DNA of 64,000 nucleotides from Eudromia elegans (lineage: Eukaryota; Chordata; Aves; Tinamiformes; Tinamidae): assembly GCA_003342815.1 (NCBI GenBank), contig PTEX01000014.1, forward strand, positions 5,930,503 through 5,994,502, given 5' to 3'. Position numbers and translations under genes: made by a program. Under the pieces are notes generated by a model that was not told the DNA's origin, did no database searches, and saw only the letters and a program-made list of their open reading frames with translations. The first letter of the stretch is position 1. Every line of letters begins with the position of its first letter. Shown in pieces: positions 62,201 to 64,000 of the stretch.

Positions 62201-64000
62201 TAGAGTTAAATAAACAGCTAATACTTCTCCTGGGAGATGTCTTTCTTTGACATTACAAACTTTTACAATACTTCAGNGTCTGTAGCTCCAGCTTCCTTTT
62301 TCTAACTAGACCTATTTATGTACCACTGAATATCTATCATTCTGGAAAATAATGGCTGCACAGTGTACATATTTTTCCTCTTCCTTCTCCAAATACTCAC
62401 TTGGTTTTGTTCAGGACACATCATCCCATGTGATCAGGTGAATGTANAGGCTTCCTTAGCCCCTACCCTAAGTTCAGGAGACGTGAGGATGCTTCCAAAA
62501 TCCATGTTGAAGCACAAGGTGAGGACATTCTCAAGTACAGTGCACTAGCATTAGACCTGGCCTGCTTGGTATTTGAGGTTCTCTTGTTAAAGCCAGATGG
62601 ACAACAACTGCTGTGTTATCTAGGAGGTGTGATGTAGAATCACACACACCCCCAACAAAAGAGTATAACTTCTAACTTCTGCATTGCTGAGATTACTACA
62701 GACTTCCTACAGGCTGGCATTTCCTACCAATTAACACTGGCATGTAATCATTAGCACCCCTGACTGAACCCCAAGTCTTTAATCAGGCTGTTGAATTGCA
62801 GGCTGATCAAGCCCAAGCAACTGCTTCCTTTAAAACTCTGTTATCTGCTACAGGCATTTTTAGCAGCATTACACAGGAATGTTAATGGGCANTGTCTGTG
62901 TATGGTTCATCCACTCAATCACAGTTATCTGATCTTTTGTAACTGTAATTACTTTTGACTATAAATTGGTTGTGCAAAACCTAGCTGAAAATCTGTGAGC
63001 TTGAAAATGTACTATAGCCTAAGAAGTAGAATTCGAAACCGTATTCTCAATTTAAAAGTCATTAAGTATATGTCAAAAGTGATCCAGTATGAATGATTTT
63101 GAAAGTGTGTTTTTCTGCTTATTTTTACTTTTCAGAAAGATGAATATTGTTAAATCACTATTTGCCAAGGGACACTTCATTAATATTTGTTATATTTGAT
63201 CACCTTTTTGGACAGGTATAATCTTCCAAGAAGTAGTGAATTTCTAAAGTATAGATCATAAATGAATTAAGAACAGTAACTAAAGTTTTTAAATATTTTT
63301 CTAGATCAAGATCTAATTTATCTTTCGGAACTGAGATGTGTTGATTCTGGTTTATCTGGTTGTGTCTCTTAAAACCTGGACCTTCTTCGTATTTTTTTAT
63401 TATGTCGTTCAGTGGCTCCAGAGGTAGNACCAGAAATTAGAATGATAGAAGGGAGCAATAACTGCAGATCAGTCTATGTGTCCATTAATTTAGTGGTGCT
63501 TCCTGAGAACGCTTTGTGAAAATATGTGCTGAATCTGTAACAGTGGGCAATATATTTTTTGGTCATGCAAATCTCTACTTCTGAATAAACCCATTCTAAA
63601 AAGGAAATGAAACACAAGCTATTTCTTGGAATGTGTGGAATAGCCAACTTGATTATTTGAGTTTGTGAGTGATCTTTCTNAAATAACAACTTAGGTTTAA
63701 AACTTCAGGTTTTATTCTTAGTAGGATATAATAATGAATTTAGATGGACTTTAGGTGTCTGTATCTTCTTAATTTATAAACTCTTCCTAAGCATCTGCCT
63801 CATCCGGATTTCCTGACTATATGCTTAGCTTTTTATCTGGAAGTTCCAAACACTTCTGCATTTCTCATTTTATTCATGCCTAACCTAGGCCACAAGGTGT
63901 CTAGCTTCTAAATCCCATGGGTATAAAGGCGTAAAGGAAAGGCATGGTAATATTTAAATCCCTTGATCTAATAGATGTGCTTACACCTTCTAAGAAAAAG
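59241..64000. other. AT-rich intergenic DNA with a possible conserved element
   Basis: An (AAGC)n/AAAC-type simple repeat lies at 60816-60850. The part 61900-62990 is less AT-rich than average, and 62690-62990 is flagged as a possible conserved non-coding element. I found no supported exon. Isolated N bases occur about every 300 bases. Confidence 0.5.
60816..60850. repeat. (AAGC)n / AAAC-rich simple repeat
   Basis: Four AAGC units are followed by AAATAAACAAACAAA. This is an ordinary A-rich microsatellite. Confidence 0.85.

Overview
The window looks like AT-rich, gene-poor vertebrate nuclear DNA, most likely from a bird. The main evidence is a set of CR1 non-LTR retrotransposon (LINE) copies, recognised by the C-terminal reverse-transcriptase reading frame and by the short octamer tail (ATTCTATG type). 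CR1 is the dominant interspersed repeat of birds and is also common in other reptiles, so a non-avian reptile cannot be excluded. I saw no Alu- or L1-like sequence. There is no bacterial-style gene layout. Nearly all open reading frames are short chance frames in AT-rich DNA.

Layout. From 1 to 20.2 kb the DNA is mostly intergenic. It contains a GC-elevated patch with an exon-like frame on the minus strand (7.8-8.1 kb), a G-quadruplex-type C/G tract (13.3 kb), a perfect (TTCCC)10 array (16.6 kb) and a 108-codon minus-strand frame that may be a terminal exon or a retrocopy (17.6-17.9 kb). At 20.8-21.6 kb there is a compact plus-strand arrangement that I consider the best protein-coding candidate: two open blocks in compatible phase, each with an acceptor and a GTAAGT donor, then a third acceptor and an AATAAA. 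I do not recognise the protein.

From 21.6 to 28.6 kb I see nothing that can be named. CR1 copies occur at 28.6-29.1 (+), 31.6-32.0 (-), 36.1-36.9 (-), 40.2 (+), 40.8-41.8 (-), 50.9-51.2 (+), 53.2-53.4 (+) and possibly 55.8-55.9 kb (+). A GC-rich block at 58.25-59.24 kb has the look of an old solo LTR on the minus strand and carries an internal duplicated array. Several short, partly perfect tandem duplications lie between 46 and 52 kb. A few stretches rich in homeodomain or POU-type words (15.7, 44.0, 54.2 and 62.8 kb) are reasonable guesses for conserved non-coding elements, but only an alignment could show that.

No operon, pathway or new molecular system is visible. The items most worth a second look are the 20.8-21.6 kb exon cluster, the two G-rich quadruplex-type tracts, the perfect 43-bp duplication at 51.5 kb, the duplicated array inside the 58.3 kb LTR-like block, and a strong rise in isolated N bases toward the right end. 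All similarity statements come from reading by eye; no database was searched.
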